From Liolophura sinensis (taxonomy: Eukaryota > Mollusca > Polyplacophora > Chitonida > Chitonidae), in contig NC_088300.1 of NCBI RefSeq assembly GCF_032854445.1, forward strand, positions 10,414,001-10,478,000: a stretch of DNA of 64,000 bases, written 5' to 3'. The notes beneath the pieces are model-generated. The model worked only from the letters and a program-made list of their open reading frames with translations. It did no database searches and had not been told where the DNA came from. Every line of letters starts with the position of its first letter. The stretch's first letter is position 1. The position numbers were made by a program, and so were the translations under genes. Below are positions 23,501-35,720 of the stretch, piece by piece.

Positions 23501-25134
23501 TCATCTTTCTTGTTCAGTTCCAAGAGGAAAGCTGTGGTAGAAGAATGGAAGCTAGTGCTGAGATGAGAAATGCAGATATCTCAGATGAACCTCAAGTATG
23601 GCCTGTAGGCCCCATCATCAAGGCAAGAGCTGTTCAGCAGACGGATGACCATCAGCTGTGGTCCATTGTCAAAACAGAACACAATATTCTTCCAGATAGG
23701 TCTTCTATTTGTTCCACTGTTAAAAGAGAAAGTGATGCCCTCCCAGATAAACCCATCATTTATTCCGTAAAGATAGATGGTGAGGATTCCTCAGGTGGGC
23801 CTCAGGTGTGGCATATTGTTAAGGAAGAGGATAGTGGGGATTGTTCAGATGAGAGCAATGGCATAGGTCTCCAGAATGAATTAGTGAGCCCACTTACTGG
23901 AGAATGCGATGCTGATGCTGACCTGACGGAGAATCTGTTGTCACAGTCCTCTGTGGTGTGTGCTGACACAAGAACTGGTCACATCCCAGAGGAGAATGAA
24001 GTCAATCACATGGTTAAGACACAGAATAAGGACAACCCAAGGAGTTCTGGGTTGAGGACAACAGTAGGACTAGACACAAATGTAAGCATTTCCACGACTA
24101 AGTTCCCCATATGTAGATATTCCATGCAGTCTAACAGAACCTCAAAAAGACAAGCATCCAGTGTTGAAGAGAAGCTTAGAGGTCATCTCATCAATGACAT
24201 GCTTACTGGAGGAGAAATGGGAGGCAGTACAGAGGTACATTCTAAACTGTCTGCAGGAAAAAAGGCAGTGGAAATTCCACAGGATTCAGGATACAATGAT
24301 GTTTGTGTGCCATTAGTTCTACATAGTCACCGGTATGAATCCTCAGTTGTTTTGAGGCGCTGTGGTGCCGTAGATATTCGTGCGACACAGTACCCATGTG
24401 AAGGGTACACAAAAAATGGTATGGAATTGAATGATGAGATACAAGGAGTTGTTGTGTCTGGTTCACGTGAAGTTATCTTGAACCGTGGTGCTGGCACTCC
24501 CCCAGGGGATGATCAGGGACAGAGTACAGCGCTACCGGCAGGTGTCAGAAAACCATACAGGTGTAAATTGTGTCAGAAGTACTTTTCATCCATGGACACT
24601 CTCAGGGGACATTATCTCGTGCACACAGGCGCACGGCCTTTGACTTGTGATGTGTGCCAGAAAAGTTTTAACCATCTATCCAACTTAAGACGACATAAAC
24701 GAATACACACAGGTGTTAAGCCGTATACCTGTAGCACCTGTGGCAAAAGCTTTACACGTCTCTCCACACTGAAAACGCATAGTCTAACACACTCAGAAGA
24801 CAGACCTTACACCTGTAATACGTGTGGTAAAAGTTTTGCTGAAGAATGCAAGCTGACGTCACACAGTCAAACTCACACTGGGGAAAAGCCCTTCGCGTGT
24901 ATTACATGTGGCAAAAGCTTTGCTTGGCTTTCCATATTGAAGAAGCACAGTTTAACACACACAGGGTTGAAGCCTTATTTCTGTTTTATATGTGGGAAAC
25001 GGTTCGCTGATCCTTCAGCTTTAAAAACACATGGTCTAACACACACGGGTGAGAGGCCTTTTACATGTAATATTTGCGGCAAAGGCTTTACTACACAGTC
25101 CAATTTGACATCACATGGTGTAACGCACAGGTAA
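20569..25134 (+). CDS. THAP domain - seven C2H2 zinc finger protein, 2 exons, 659 aa
   Basis: Exons 20569-20931 and 23518-25134 join in phase 0 (AAAGAG/GTAGGC donor, TTGTTCAG acceptor). Residues 1-60 form a THAP DNA-binding domain: MPRRCAAYGC start, Cys5, Cys10, Pro26, Trp35, and Cys52-x2-His55 followed by Phe. The ATG at 20569 is chosen over one 15 nt upstream because THAP domains begin with Met just before the first Cys. A Gln-rich linker (about 100-112) ends exon 1. Exon 2 starts with about 100 acidic residues holding five degenerate roughly 17-residue repeats with VKTE, VKRE and VKEE. Seven consecutive C2H2 fingers with TGEKP-like linkers fill residues 468-658 up to the stop. It is probably a sequence-specific nuclear transcription regulator; targets are unknown. 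That both exons belong to one transcript is inferred from phase and splice sites; they could be two adjacent genes. Confidence 0.75.
20932..21990. other. THAP-ZNF intron, unique part
   Basis: Intron sequence with several short open frames on both strands, none with a recognisable domain. An 11-bp tandem duplication (cttgaacggaaat) occurs near 21455-21480. Confidence 0.35.
22000..23440. repeat. About 23-bp minisatellite in the THAP-ZNF intron
   Basis: Around 60 irregular copies of gggatgcagtattgtgggac plus ata, with periods of 21-25 bp and many variants. The array stops 78 bp before the exon 2 acceptor. The many overlapping minus-strand frames rich in YNTA/HNTA repeats are products of the repeat. 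Confidence 0.9.
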
Positions 25135-27480
25135 CAGACTGGGTTTCTGGCTATAGTCGGTGGTATACTCATCAGTGGTATACTCATCTTCATTAAATGA
25201 AATCTAACACAACGTATTTTGGTCACGCTTTTATATCGCTCTGTTTACTGTACAATAAGCGTTGCTATGTGTAAATGCTATAAGTGTTTGATTTGGTAAA
25301 ATGGAGATGGATACACCTATATCTGTCTGGGTTGATAAGAGAATATTACACATATACAGATGAACGTAACACGGTAACGCCGGTGACAGAAGCTTTGTTT
25401 TCAAATCTCCACATCAAGCCGACTCTGAAGGAAGGCTTCTTAGCCCATACAGTGGACACGAGCTAAGGCCCGGTTGTTCGAAAGCGTACTGGCTGATACT
25501 GGTATTTTCTTATATTACATGTTTAAAATTTTAGTGAACTTTTGGATAACCATTTTAGTTATCCAAAGACAGAGTAATCCATGCAGAAGACTTAGTTCAT
25601 ATGTCATCTACTGTTACGCAATTATTTTGGGCAAAGTACAAACCTGAAAACTTGGCTTCAAGTTAAATCTGGTATCATGTTTCAAGACAGATTTGAACAA
25701 CCGGGTCCAGAACCCGCAATCTGCTTTGAAAACAGGGCTAAGTATAAATAATTTCTGTGATGTTTTTTCTGTAACAAACAGGAGGTGTGCAGAAACAGAC
25801 CCACACAGGATTGATGTAATTAAATATTCATTCTTCCACGGAAGTATAAGGTTAACATAAGGGATCCATTCCACTGTATCATTCTCCAGAAATGCCGCCA
25901 TTTCTGGAGCCGCGAAAAGTTCTGTGCCGCCATATTACTCGTTGAAAAATGTAGTAAAATATGTTTATGCCACCACATTGCATATTATCGACCGACATGG
26001 AATATTCCAGCATGTCTCTTGCATTGATGACTGTTATCAGTTCTTGTCTGATATTAAATTCGTAATTATCATTCGTGATTTGGTCGGTTTATTTTCGATT
26101 TTTTTTTTTACGTTACCTGCTAACTGTGGAACATGCGTCATTTTTCCTAACTCATGTAACAAGTGAATTAAACGGGTATCACTGATCCATAACGAAAAGG
26201 GTCGGGGGAAGTTGAAAATCTTCTTTTCGAGAATTCAAATTAGCTGCGAGTGATATTTACCGGCCAGGTGATTATAGTCGAATTAGAATAATCGAAAAGC
26301 ATGTTCCACAGTATAGGTCTAATCTTGTTTAACACTGTTGATGGGCCTTTGTTTCTTTAAAATAAGTGAAATTTGACAAGGGCATGTATCACACTACTGC
26401 TTGCAACATTTCATTGTGTAAGCAATAGTAACAACAAGCAAACGTGTAGAAGATGACCGTATAATCGCGCGTGCTATAGGCGTATACAATTCACAAGGGC
26501 TTGATATTGCACATTTTGTTTTCTGTCAGGTCTACTCCGGCATTTGCCATACCAAACCTACGAACCTACATGCGTGTCCATGAATGTATATTAAAGCTCG
26601 TGTCTACCGACATGTGCAGACTATCCTCGCCTTGTCACCTTTCATCTGAGAAATGTAGTCTGAATTTTCACTGAGGTTTACGTTTATTATAGCTAGTGTT
26701 AAACATGTTCGTCTATATAGATTGTTTGATTTGCATGTTGTCACTCTCCCGCATGATTTAAAAAGGGTCTCTCAACGATATGGCTGCATTATTGTCGAAG
26801 CGGCGTTAAACCATATTCATTAATTCATTCCATCTGAGCGAGGTACGATAGAGGTCTTTGTCTACCGATAATTTAGTAGTAGGCCTACCATGCACTGCAA
26901 ATGGATGAAATATATCGAAACATGATATGTGTGATGTAATACTTTTTCAAGATTGAATTTTCTGATATTTATTATTTCACACTTGCGCACATACTTAGGC
27001 TCAGAAGCATTGTTGACACAACAACAATTACCTATATAACATTTAAACAATTAAGAAGCAACAATCTGTATTATTACCTTGAACAGGTTGTTGACGAACT
27101 AGTTTCGTTGACATCTTGTGTCCAAATATGAAACGTGTTTATTTGCGGTCATTTTATAAATGACTGACCTTTTACCGTAAGGATTTCACAACTCCTGCAC
27201 TAAACTGGACATTTTCTTTCCTTCACACTGTAACCGAAAAGTGTGGACAAGGTACAGTTCGCCGCATGCAGTGATAATATATAGGTAACTCGAATCATAA
27301 CATGTCGTGCAGTATACAGAGCATATATACAGTTCTACGTTGTATTAATTGTGGAACTAAGTATATAACATCAAATACAAGCATATCTTGTATTCCAGGA
27401 TAAGGCAGTTTTAAGTACAAAAATATGTACGACCTAATGTTAAATAGGAAGGTAATTCCACTGAGTTCTCAGTTGGGCTA
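25135..27480. other. Intergenic region between THAP-ZNF and the P450 gene
   Basis: Convergent gene ends flank this region. A SINE 3' end occurs near 26765-26830. No gene was recognised. A minus-strand AATAAA near 27138-27143 could serve the P450 transcript. Confidence 0.4.
26750..26835 (+). mobile_element. SINE 3'-end fragment
   Basis: acgatatggctgcattattg, then gaagcggcgttaaaccatat and a cattaattcattcc tail resemble the 3' end of a dispersed element with 'cattcactcactc' tails that I recall from molluscs. Confidence 0.4.
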
Positions 27481-27489
27481 ACATCAGTT

Positions 27490-27735
27490 AGACGTCTACA
27501 CACAAAAAAAACACTTGTGTTCTTTCATTCAACACAGAAATGTGTTACCCCAACACAAACGTGATAAGTAAATGTGAAGTACACATTTTTGTGTTTCAAA
27601 ATGTTAAAACACAAACTAGACATTGTGTAAAGTCAACACAAGATTAAAGTTTTTCAAATATGACAAGACTTTTGTGAGAAGAGCTCAAGTTTGTGTTCAT
27701 ACAACACAAATGTTCTTTATGTGAATGTGTTGTCG
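27490..27735. repeat. Degenerate acacaa/ttgtgt-rich repeat in the P450 3' region
   Basis: Many scattered copies of caacacaa and its complement ttgtgtt, abutting the P450 stop codon at 27741. It is imperfect and without a fixed period, and would lie in the 3' UTR. Confidence 0.5.
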
Positions 27736-27740
27736 GAAGT

Positions 27741-30700
27741 TTATGATATATCATTCTCCTCAGCCACAACTTCGTACGGGTGAATCTGCATGCTGATTCC
27801 ACGTTGTACAGGCTCCAGCGAAGGAAGCGCTTTACCAGGAACTGTTTTGAATGTGAAGTTCTTAATTATGTTCGTGAAAAACAAGAAAAGTTCCATTTCT
27901 GATAGAATTTTCCCCAGACATGTTCTTGGACCTGTTAACAAAAAAGTGCTTTATATTTAGAGATAGGACATAGTTTTGGCAAACAGGACACACGATCGTA
28001 ACCTGGCATTAAGATAGACGTAATATGCTGATCACAACATTAACATCGGATATAACAGGACAAAGTATCGTGATTTGTATCGTGAAAGTCTTTGTATAGA
28101 TGACTGGGAAAGTATATAGGCCTCTATATTACCTCTTTTCTGGAACTAGTCATCCATTCTTAAATCGAATCGTGTAGTCCTAAAGACCACGCACATTTCA
28201 CACCCTTTCATATTTAGATGTAATACAGTATGAATCAACGAAGGCAAGACCATAGGAGTATGACAATAGCACATATACTAACCATCCCCAAACGGCACGA
28301 AGGCTTTGTGCTTTATCAGTTCGCCCTCCGGAGAAAGCCAGCGCCCGGGGTCAAACTTATCGGCGTTCTCCCAGTATTTGGGGTCTCGGTGGGCGCCATA
28401 GATGCTGAATACGATAATGGTGTCTTTAGGCAGGAAGTAGCCTCCTATCTCTACATCTTCTATGGCTTTATGGGGAACTGTGATGGGGGCTAGGAAAATG
28501 GGGAAAGAAACAAGCAATGAGACCCTTGTTCTGACAAGTGTTCATGCATTATATTTGTCTCCTTTCGTGAAATGTAGACGTACATGTATATCATAATGAC
28601 AGTCGCGTAGACCTATATAGGTAAATAGGAACACGTAAATCAGTACTCATGCCTGACCCTTCGACCATACTTCATGTACGCATATAATTTTCCCTCCGTT
28701 TATCACACTCCATACTAATGTAGTAGGATTAACTGATGGGGATGTTGCTTATACATGTATATGTGGCTTGAACAATACGCTGTTACTGATTGGCTATACA
28801 GTGCGCTCTCCAAAGGCTCAGTTGACGTGCTCCGGGGAAGATCTGGAAGGTATATAATGTACACATGTGGCAAAGTTATGATTTAACCAGATTTATCGTG
28901 TCACTCATTGCGGAAGGGCGTAAAATACCAATAAAATAAAAACGTGAATGAAGCGACGTTGTCTGCAAAGTTTGTGACACAGTACCTATACTATAAATAC
29001 ATACCAGTGTTAGCAATTCTCTGTAACTCATGGATGGTTGCAGACACATAAGGTAATGAATGCCTGTCCTTCAGGCCAATTTTTCTGGACGAGGCAATAA
29101 CCTGGGTATAAAGAATTGTAGCATTGCTAGTTCATGAGCAAAATAGGTTGACTGTGGCCATTATTGTAACAGTGCAACGGATGATTTGCTTAATTGACAG
29201 CAGGGCTATATGCTGAGTCCAAATCCTTAAAATGAGAACCATACCGATATGTAATAAAGTACATTTGTCATACCCATTTTTTTTTTAAATGATACAGACA
29301 ATCCGAAATATCGAATCACAATATACAACATCATGATCTAACCCCTTTTGTTTTCGCAAGACAATGGCAATTCGGGTCAAGACTGCATGTGCAGTGTGAA
29401 CCAATCTTTGGAATATCTTGACCAGAAAATTAGGCAAGAAAATATATATATGATAAAGTGAACATGAAGTCGACCACTAAAGCTGAATTAATTAATAAAG
29501 TAATATTCCAGAGATGTTCTAAATCTATTTTAAAAATTCTACACCACTTATCAACAAAATAAATAACAAACAATCGTCAGTACCTAGCAACTCTTTTGGT
29601 GACGTCATTTTGCCATGTTATAGCCATCTAGAGTCACGTCACAAAACCTAGGAGCTCTCCCCTACCATCGGTGTTAAACAATGTGACAGTGAGAAAATAC
29701 AAACAAAAAGGCGTGGCACCCAACCAGCGAGTATCGGCTCTGTTCAATGTTGAAAGGACCGATGTTTCTTTTAGTTTGGCACTCGGTCAGGGCGATGTTC
29801 GTGGACACAGGCGTCGTGTTTTAGCCGTCCTGCTCCTCCTGGTCCTGCATGGGTGTAAGCATTTGGCTTAGCTTGCTCTACCGACTTTTTGGAAATTAAC
29901 AAACATAGCAGGACCTTGTGATTGATAACAGACTCTTTCATTCAGATTTTGGAAAGATATTTTCGTACTAAATCTGATTTTGCTAAGGAAAAATATGGCA
30001 AAAAGTCACAATATTTTTTTCATGCAAGCAATGACTCTCCCAGGACGGTTTTCTTGCCAGCTCACCCTAACAAGTTACTACAGTATCCTGCCCAACAGGT
30101 ACGCATTGTGACACGCGAATTCGTTCCCAGTTTCCTGCTCATAAATGTGTGGTCCAGAATGCATCAGTTTAACATTCCAACTAATCGAAAAATTCAATTT
30201 GTTGCATCGATATCTGTCTATCCACTAAGAAAACTCACTGACAATCCAGAGCCAAAAGGTTTTTTGACGTGACAGCCAACTATCACGTGACGCCTTCAGC
30301 GCTAGTGATTGGCCAAGTTCATAAGGGCTTCTACAACATGGCTACACTGAGTAAAATGTTAATCAGTGCCAAATCCCCGATTCTGAACTTTTCGGCTTTC
30401 AAAGCTACACAGAATTTTTTTTACATATTGTTATGTGAGAACTGTTTCCTATATCTATGTACATGTAGTGCCAGACTTTATGTTCCCTTTTAAAGAAAAC
30501 AACAGACAAAAATACCTTTTGGATTTCCTGCTGGCATCGCTTTTGTACATCCGGGTACCTGACCATATAGAGCACCAGCCAGTTCAAAGAGGCCGCAGTT
30601 GTCTCCGAACCCGCCAGGAAAAGGTCGACAATTGTTCGAAATACATTGTCCTCTGCAAAATAGACGAAATTATGTTAGGACTTTAACATGCATAAGGTCA

Positions 30701-33700
30701 AAAAGCTGTTAATAGGCCGTAGTGAGCAGCTGTGGAAAATATGGGCCCATATATCTGCAACTGAGTTATTTGATAGGTGAAGCTAGACGAAGCTATCTTT
30801 AACAGTGAGGTTGTCTTAGGAAAGGAAACGATTGAAGGATCAGTGAGCGCAGAGGTATGGAGACGCTGAACTATATCTAAAAATGAGGAAATGGCTGAGC
30901 TGTATTTTAAAATGAGGAAAAGGCTGAGCTGTGTCTTTAATTGAGAAAAAGGTCGAGCTGTATCTAAAATGAAGGAAAATGCCGAGCTGCATCTAAAATT
31001 GAGGAAAAGGTCAACCTGTGTCTAAAATTGGGCAAAACGTGGAGCTGTATCTAAAAGTGAGGAATAGGTCGAGCTGTTTCTAAAACAGAAAGATCAAGCT
31101 TTCTTAAACGGAACCAAGCTTTGTGAAAAAAAATAGAGACCAGACTGTCTGTAAGAGGAGCCAAGCTACGTGTAGAAGGAGAGATCAGGTACAAAAACAC
31201 AGAGTTCAGGCTAGGTGTAAGAAGAGCCAAGCTACGTGTAAAAAGGGAGATTCGGCTATCTGCTAGAGCAGTCTACGTGTAAAATCAAGCTTATCTGTAA
31301 AAGCTTTACCTGTGAAAGAAGGGTTCCAAGGTTCTTCTTTCGTCATTTTAAGATACAGGTCCATGAAATCTCTGATATTTTCCTCATCAAACGTCTCCCT
31401 GTGTTTCTGTATCTCCTCTCGGATTACCTTCCTTAGGGCATTATCATTTTGCACCAGTTCTTTCGCCTGCAATTCAGTGAGATTCACTTCTTATGTATTC
31501 ATTGTAAAGCCAGAGGTTATAGAGTAATTTTCAACTTTGTTGTGCAAACTTTTACATAACAAAGTTTCTCAAATCAGTCATAACCTGCACAACGCAATTA
31601 TATGACACGACAAAATTAAAGGCATTTATAAAGCTTATGGGAGTCCTTAAACTTGAGGAAAACATTTTTAATATCGCACGTTGTCAGAAGTTACTTTCTT
31701 ATTGCTTGAAACACATTAATATATTGCAAACGAAACAGAATCGTGGTTAGAAAACCAGATAGAGAATTTGCACTGTAGTGCCAGTTTCTGTTGCCTCTTA
31801 TAGCACTGCTAACATATATTTATTTAGATGTTTAATGTCGTATACAAGAGTATATCGTTTAAATACCACACCGCACAAACAATAGATCCCGGATAGTTTT
31901 GCTCATATAACCTGTTCGAGTGAACTTTTTGGCGTCTCAACCAAGTGGAATTTCTTGCTTCAGTACGATCTGAACGTGTTGCCGTGGACAAGCATCTTAC
32001 CGGTGAACCGATAGGCAGATAGCGCAGTAACGGGAAGAAGTTCTCGGGCACCTGCAGCCCAGCGTTCTTGAACAAGAATTCCAACATTTTCAATAGTTCC
32101 TTAAACACAGGGTCATCCTTCTCATACCTTAATGACATAAAGTTGAAATAAAACAAAATTCAGTTTCTGTGAGATAAGAGAAAGTCTATTCAAAATGAAT
32201 AGTCATCAAGTTTCAGGCTGTTCTTAATGTAATAAAACGCCAGGTTAATCTAAGTTTGAGTGAGTGAGTGAGTGAGTGCTTGCGGTTTAACGTCGTGCTT
32301 CACAATTTTTCAGTCATATGACGACGAAGGGGTCTTTAGGATGCATGTACGTGTAATGTGCCTCCTTGTTGCAGGACGGATTTCCACCGCTCTTTTATCT
32401 AGTGCTGCTTCACTCCGACGACTTACCGAAGGCAAGTAAGCCACCTCGCCCGAGCCATTATACTGATACGGGTCAGCCAGTCGTTGTACTATCCCCTTAA
32501 TGCTGAACGCCAAGCGAGGATGCTACAACTTCCTCCTTTAAAGTCTTAGGTGTGACCCGACCCAGGATTGACCCTGGATCTACCGCTCCCGAAGCGGACG
32601 CTCGGCCTGTTACCGGTATCGGAGTTTGAGGAATCTTCAATTTATACAAGTTAAGAGAAAGTGGACTCTAAATTTAAAAGGAGTATCTGAGTTGAGGCAA
32701 GGGGAATGACGCACCGAGAACCCCGGATGATTCCACACATAATGTTCATCACCGCCATTGACAAGAATTTCCTCGGCACAAACGGCCGGCCATTGCAGGC
32801 CCGGATTTCCGTCATAAGCAGGTCAGCCTCGTCCTGGATCCGCTCCTCCAGACTCGTCTTGCCCACCCCAAAGTCACGGAGAGACATGAGAGCAAACCGC
32901 CGGGTATCACGCCAAACATCACCTAAGCTCCAGATAACACCTACATAACAAAGATAAAAAAGAAATCAATATAAATAAACAAATAAATAAACAGAACCAA
33001 AATATTAAAGAGAAAATCATAATCTCTCGTCGGTCATAATCGCTTTTTCGTTTTTTTTTCAGTTTTCAATGTACATATAATATTTCACACACACTTCATT
33101 AAACTCACCGTCATAAACTGCATCGGCATGTATGGGTGATTTTCATTTTCCAGACATGGGCAAATCGCGTCGACTGAATCTTCTAGTAGGCCTATTGGCA
33201 TGTGATGAGAACGTAAATCATGTTCCCAATTAACCGGGAGAGGCTAGAGCTGTGGACAGAAAAGCAATCTCTTCGCTGTTGCTGGCGTGGTATATTGGCG
33301 TCCACGTGATTGGGATCTTTAATCTAAATGGGCGTTTTGTGGCTCATAATTAGGTTTACCTCATGAGTGCATCCGCGGAAAAGATGGGTTCGCTCGTGTC
33401 GTCAAGGGTTGTATCGGAGCACCGTATGAAATGATGGGTGTGCTCGTGTCATCCGGGGTTGTGTAGGACCATCTGTGGAAATGATGGGTTTGTTCTTCCC
33501 GTCAGGGGTTGTGTCGGAGCACCGTATAGAAACAAAGGTGCTCGTGACGTCAGTGGTTGTATATGAATATCTGTGGAAATGATGGGTGTGTTTGTGTCGT
33601 CAGGAGTTATATCAGAATATCAGTGGAAAAGATGGGTGTGCTCGTGCCGTCGGTGGTTGTATCTGAACATCTGTGGAACTGATGGGTGTGTTTGTGTCGT

Positions 33701-34458
33701 CGGTGGTTGTATCTGAACATCTGTGGAAATGATGGGTGTGCTCGTGACGTCGGTGGTTGTATCAGAACATCCGTGGAAAAGACGGGTGTGCTCGTGACGT
33801 CACGGTTTGTATTTGTATATCCGTGGAAAAGATATAAGTGTGCTCGGGTCGTTAGGGGTTGTAGCTGAACGTCAGTAAAAAAAAATGGTTGTGCCCGTGC
33901 CGGCAAGGGTTGTACTTGAACATCCGTGGAAGAGATGAATGTGCTAACGCTGTTAAGGGTTGTACCTAAACATCCATAGAAAAGACCGTTGTAGCGTCTA
34001 GGGTTGTAGGGTATTTTAGGGTACCTACGATCAAAGCAACTGTTTGCATATTTGTTGACTTACATTTTTTAATGGAGAGGAAAATTCTCACCTTTTCTCT
34101 GGAAGATTTTATCCACAATGTACAAATCGTTTGGCCGCCCAATTAAACTTTTCCCTTTGTCCACGAGTCCCTCGTGGATTTTGTCATAAGATGTGACCAC
34201 AACTGTCCTCATACCGCCTATGTAGATCGTGAACATGTCCCCGTATGTTTTACCGTATTCGTCGAAGGTCCTGAAGATATTACTTTTCCCTGCCAGCTGG
34301 ATAAGATTGCCGATCAGAGGAAAAGCCAGAGGCCCAGGTGGCAGTTTGTAGCGGTGTTTTTCCTGTGCCAATTTCATGAATTTCAACATCCCCAAGGTGA
34401 CACAAAGGAAGATCAAAACGGTTTGAAGATCAATCAGATTGAAGAGTGCGGAGAGCAT
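27741..34458 (-). CDS. Cytochrome P450, CYP2-like (clan 2), 8 coding exons, 502 aa
   Basis: Exons in order: 34092-34458, 32715-32940, 32001-32127, 31310-31466, 30516-30652, 29005-29101, 28283-28489, 27741-27931; total 1,509 nt, all phases consistent. The product is a microsomal heme-thiolate monooxygenase: an N-terminal membrane anchor (about residues 12-30), proline hinge LPPGP (39-43), I-helix AGSETT (306-311), K-helix ExxR in HELQR (363-366), FDPGRW of the PERF region, and heme loop FGDGPRTCLG with Cys444 as the iron ligand. The residue after CLG is Lys, where many P450s have Glu or another residue. Similarity is to the CYP2 family (2J/2U/2D-like animal enzymes); substrate cannot be predicted. 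It needs NADPH-P450 reductase as partner. The start Met gives a normal anchor and follows a good 3' splice site at 34494/34495. The gene appears intact and functional. Confidence 0.92.
29102..30515. other. P450 intron 5
   Basis: About 1.4 kb of intron. It includes a 116-codon plus-strand open frame (29922-30272) with no recognisable domain. Short inverted motifs (gacgtca/tgacgtc and tcacgtgac) at 29597 and 30267-30285 hint at, but do not prove, a small transposon. Confidence 0.3.
30880..31260. repeat. Degenerate tandem repeat in P450 intron 4
   Basis: About ten copies of a roughly 34-bp unit with gaggaaaaggtcgagctgta and tctaaaat grade into an 'aagctacgtgtaaaaa' unit (31135-31280), ending about 30 bp from the exon 4 donor. 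Confidence 0.65.
32255..32625 (+). mobile_element. Dispersed SINE-like element in P450 intron 2
   Basis: Begins with a (gtga)n stretch, followed by tgcggtttaacgtcgtgctt, cagtcatatgacgacgaagg, a ccacctcgcccgagccatta block and a tRNA-like 3' block (acccaggattgaccctggat and cgctcccgaagcggacgct). The module order is that of an interspersed family I associate with molluscs. Confidence 0.55.
33364..33995. repeat. 50-bp minisatellite in P450 intron 1 (about 12-13 copies)
   Basis: The unit is gatgggtgtgctcgtgacgt + cggtggttgtatctgaacat + ctgtggaaat. Exact 50-bp spacing is seen at 33631, 33681 and 33731. It ends about 95 bp from the exon 1 donor and carries no exon sequence. Confidence 0.9.
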
Positions 34459-34494
34459 CGTGGTGGGTTGTTAGATCTACACTGTCGCGTAATT

Positions 34495-35607
34495 CTGTCA
34501 AATGAAAAGAAAAATAAAATGATTATGACATTGAACTTAACTAACGAAGAACAAAGTAATTAGGTCATCTATTTATGACTTTACGGAACTTAAAACTTGT
34601 GTATATATCCTACAATGCCATGGAAGAGCAGATCAGTTCACTGCTGTCCTGAATGCCTAAGCCACACACAAACATCAAGAAAAAAAGAATTACGTAGATC
34701 TGAATATGAAATGCTGAGACAGTTCTGGTATCATTGATATCTAAAAAATTAAAAAAAAAAAAAGATATACAGAAACGTCTCTTTCCCAATAAGGTGCATT
34801 TTTTATCCGTGAGGGGTGCCTTATCCCATTCCTGCAGATTTGTTCCCGCTTACCAGCCTCTGATTTACGGTCTTGCGCCGTTTTCTCTCCTATCTGGGAA
34901 ACATAACCAACTATCCATCCACCACCACGCGGTATGCTTATCTGTATGGTAATACCGAGCCATCATGTGTTGATGCATACAGTGTGCATAACAAATGTAG
35001 CAAACACTCACTTTGCCTGTGGACATTTACGACATCACAAGGATACATACAAACGTTTTTTTGTGTATATTTTTAAAACTAAACCCTTAATTCCTTTTCG
35101 TTCAATAAGTGCTGATATTGCAAATATATAGGACTCGGCTGCATATCCGTACATGAGTCTGAGCATGTTAGCACGGACTTAACAAGCAAGAAACCGTTGG
35201 ACATACATGTCTAGGTGTAAGATATATGTACGTCTATATAATCATATACATTTTATACGCCTGAGCTTTTAATTTCCAACTTTCTTTCAGTGTTTGGATT
35301 TCTAACAAATGAAGCGTCACTGATACAAGTGGCTGTTTTATCAAGTATGGGCTTTACCTTTGACATCTAAGACTTGTCGGATCAGTACAAAAGAAGTGTA
35401 GACGTAATTCTCAACACCAGAACAAAATTTATTTACCGGTACTTATTTGATTGTTGTTTGACCCCAGATCAATTATAATTATACAGGAAACGGTTACTTG
35501 TGAAACATTAACTGTACAAACTTTGTTAAGTATCTCTATTTGTACTGTAAGACTTGCTACGTCTCTATGGGATAGCTGAATATATGTATGATGTACAGAA
35601 TGATTAC
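34495..35607 (-). other. Candidate 5' UTR intron of the P450 gene
   Basis: On the minus strand a donor CTCTATCAG/GTAATC lies at 35608/35607. An acceptor with a long pyrimidine tract (TTTTTCTTTTCATTTGACAG) ends at 34495, 36 bp upstream of the start codon. The pair defines an 1.1-kb leader intron. Confidence 0.55.
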
Positions 35608-35720
35608 CTGATAGAGCCGAGGCTGTCTGGTGCCCTGTAGACATGTAGTAACTCTGTGGAACGTCTTCTGATGTTTGTAGATGTGCTGCCAGAGTGTATA
35701 TCCTACGGTTTATATACCCT
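35608..35720 (-). promoter_or_regulatory. P450 core promoter (TATA box) and 5' UTR exon
   Basis: GGTATATAAA on the minus strand at 35711-35720 is a strong TATA box. A start about 30 bp downstream, near 35685, would give a roughly 78-nt leader exon ending at the CAG/GTAATC donor at 35608. The leader contains an upstream ATG at 35642-35644. Confidence 0.5.

Noticed and set aside
22015-23504. Many minus-strand frames of 65-112 codons with HNTA/YNTA repeats
   Set aside because: Translations of the 23-bp minisatellite in the THAP-ZNF intron.
29922-30272. 116-codon plus-strand frame inside P450 intron 5
   Set aside because: No domain, no splice partners and no promoter; probably chance or an old unrecognised repeat.
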